Positions 5,660-6,421 of a stretch of DNA of 6,421 nucleotides are shown in pieces (position 1 is the first letter of the stretch; each line of letters starts with the position of its first letter). The notes under the pieces are model-generated. The model saw only the letters and a list, made by a program, of their open reading frames with translations, was not told the DNA's origin and did not search any database. The translations under genes were made by a program, and so were the position numbers. This stretch comes from an uncultured Clostridia bacterium (GTDB lineage Bacteria > Bacillota > Clostridia > TANB77 > CAG-508): positions 1-6,421 of the forward strand of contig CAQPRV010000059.1 of the NCBI GenBank assembly GCA_948857205.1, read 5' to 3'.

Positions 5660-6310
5660 TTATCTTACATATCTATCTCTTTTCTTTACCTTTGTAACAC
5701 TTTCTAGTTCTGTCTTTTTCATTTGCATTTCAATTTTAATTACTTTTTTAACTTTTGGTGTATCTTCTAAAATATAATTTGCTGTTTTTAGATTTTTTCT
5801 ATGCTTATTTAGCTTTGTAGTGCATTCATTTCGCTTTTCTTTGTATTCTTCTATTAATTTATCATCTGTACAATTTCTTAACTTATTTCTGTATTTTTGC
5901 CTTAAATTAGTAACATCTTCAATATCTTTTTCAGTTCGTGAAATATAATCTTTTACATCTCCTGTTGTTTTTAGTTTTTCACTTACAATAAGTCTAGTCT
6001 CATTAGAATATCTCTCTAATTTTCTTACTTCTTGTTTCATTTCTGGAGATAATGGCTTATAGTTTTCTCGTTTTGGTAATAGTCCCAACAAATGAAATAA
6101 TAATAAAAATAGTACATCTATTCCACTCATTTTACTAATATCTTTGAATTTGCCCTTATATTTATAGACTTTATATTTTTGCTTTTTCTTTTTAGGGTGT
6201 ATAAATTCCATATATCTATTTTGATAATAATATGGATTGTGTTCAACTTTGTTTGCAATGTTCTTTGGCAAGTATTCTTCTATTTGGTCTGTATCCATAC
6301 GAATCTTCAT
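5660..6310 (-). pseudogene. C-terminal fragment of a Tn1549-type conjugative relaxase
   Basis: The frame matches what I know of the C-terminal, non-catalytic part of clostridial Tn1549-like relaxases: NPYYYQNRYMEFIHPKKKK (residues 25-43), a hydrophobic GIDVLFLLLFHLLGLLPKRE (63-82), LSPEMKQEVRKLERYSNETR (87-106), then a coiled-coil-like charged tail. The relaxase nicking domain is absent. The ATG at 6310 is not a believable start: it has no good ribosome site, and its first codons (MKIRMDT) are an out-of-frame reading of reverse-transcriptase DNA. True relaxase coding probably begins at about 6289 (DQIEEYLP). The natural stop and terminator remain. Intact relatives would start DNA transfer of an integrative element, so the window probably lies in or beside a decayed one. 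Confidence 0.72.
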
Positions 6311-6421
6311 GAAATATTTTCTCTACTTTTGGTTCAAAGTATAACTTAGCTACCATTTGTGCTATTCTGTCTTCAACAGTTGGTATTCCTAATATTCTAG
6401 TTCTACCATTCTTTTTAGGTA
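6282..6421 (-). pseudogene. Group II intron reverse transcriptase/maturase fragment (runs off the right edge)
   Basis: The minus strand read from 6419 gives PKKNGRTRILGIPTVEDR, then IAQMVAKLYFEPKVEKIF and HEDSYGYRPN. These match the conserved group II intron RT segment with the R-x-L-G-I-P-T, DR-x-x-Q, L-x-EP and SYG-[FY]-RP signatures. The similarity stops at about codon 46-47 (6282-6279). The frame then reads RRILAKEHCKQS and ends at TGA (6245-6243), so the YADD catalytic box and the maturase domain are missing. The N-terminal part lies outside the window. The 3' side has been replaced by relaxase sequence, so no functional intron can be encoded here. Confidence 0.85.

Noticed and set aside
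6282..6421. Retron or defence-associated reverse transcriptase
   Set aside because: The R-x-L-G-I-P-T and SYG-Y-RP signatures are those of group II intron RTs, and the fragment is broken beside a relaxase, so it is mobile-element debris.
1..6421. CRISPR array, tRNA or rRNA
   Set aside because: No regularly spaced repeats and no cloverleaf or rRNA-like GC-richer block were seen on either strand.

Overview
The window is strongly AT-rich, its genes carry good AGGAGG-type ribosome binding sites, and its recognisable families (clostridial-type IS, Tn1549-like relaxase, SMODS/SLATT pair) are common in Clostridia. It most likely comes from a gut-type clostridial Firmicute. Every supported gene lies on the minus strand, so transcription runs from the right end (6421) to the left (1). 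There are no rRNA, tRNA or CRISPR features.

Layout in transcription order. (1) 6421-5660 is degraded mobile-element DNA: a piece of a group II intron reverse transcriptase joined directly to the C-terminal part of a Tn1549-type conjugative relaxase, ending in an intrinsic terminator (5653-5619). (2) A predicted promoter (5586-5558) is followed at once by a perfect 14-bp-arm palindrome (5546-5516). It drives what looks like one long operon: a DUF1016/YhcG-type PDDEXK nuclease, a CD-NTase (SMODS nucleotidyltransferase), a SLATT two-TM effector, a 63-residue single-TM protein, an unrecognised 341-residue protein, a 77-residue hypothetical ORF and a GNAT acetyltransferase. (3) Left of the GNAT gene is a flavodoxin-family iron-sulfur flavoprotein pseudogene. 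It is broken by an internal TAA and again by an insertion sequence whose transposase runs off the window at base 1.

Functional reading. The CD-NTase plus SLATT pair is a minimal CBASS anti-phage module: a phage-triggered nucleotide signal is expected to activate a membrane effector. The unusual part is what follows in the same operon. The 63-residue TM protein and the 341-residue soluble protein share a near-identical short motif (IGNNNTI-x-Q). In the TM protein it sits in the cytosolic tail, and in the soluble protein at the extreme N-terminus. The motif resembles RHIM-type and other amyloid signalling motifs, which couple a sensor to an effector by templated assembly. I infer a second, amyloid-signalling sensor/membrane-effector pair co-transcribed with CBASS and a nuclease, that is, a compact multi-layer defence island placed in a decayed integrative element. 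The CD-NTase, SLATT and nuclease calls are firm; the RHIM-like interpretation is a hypothesis from motif shape and gene layout.
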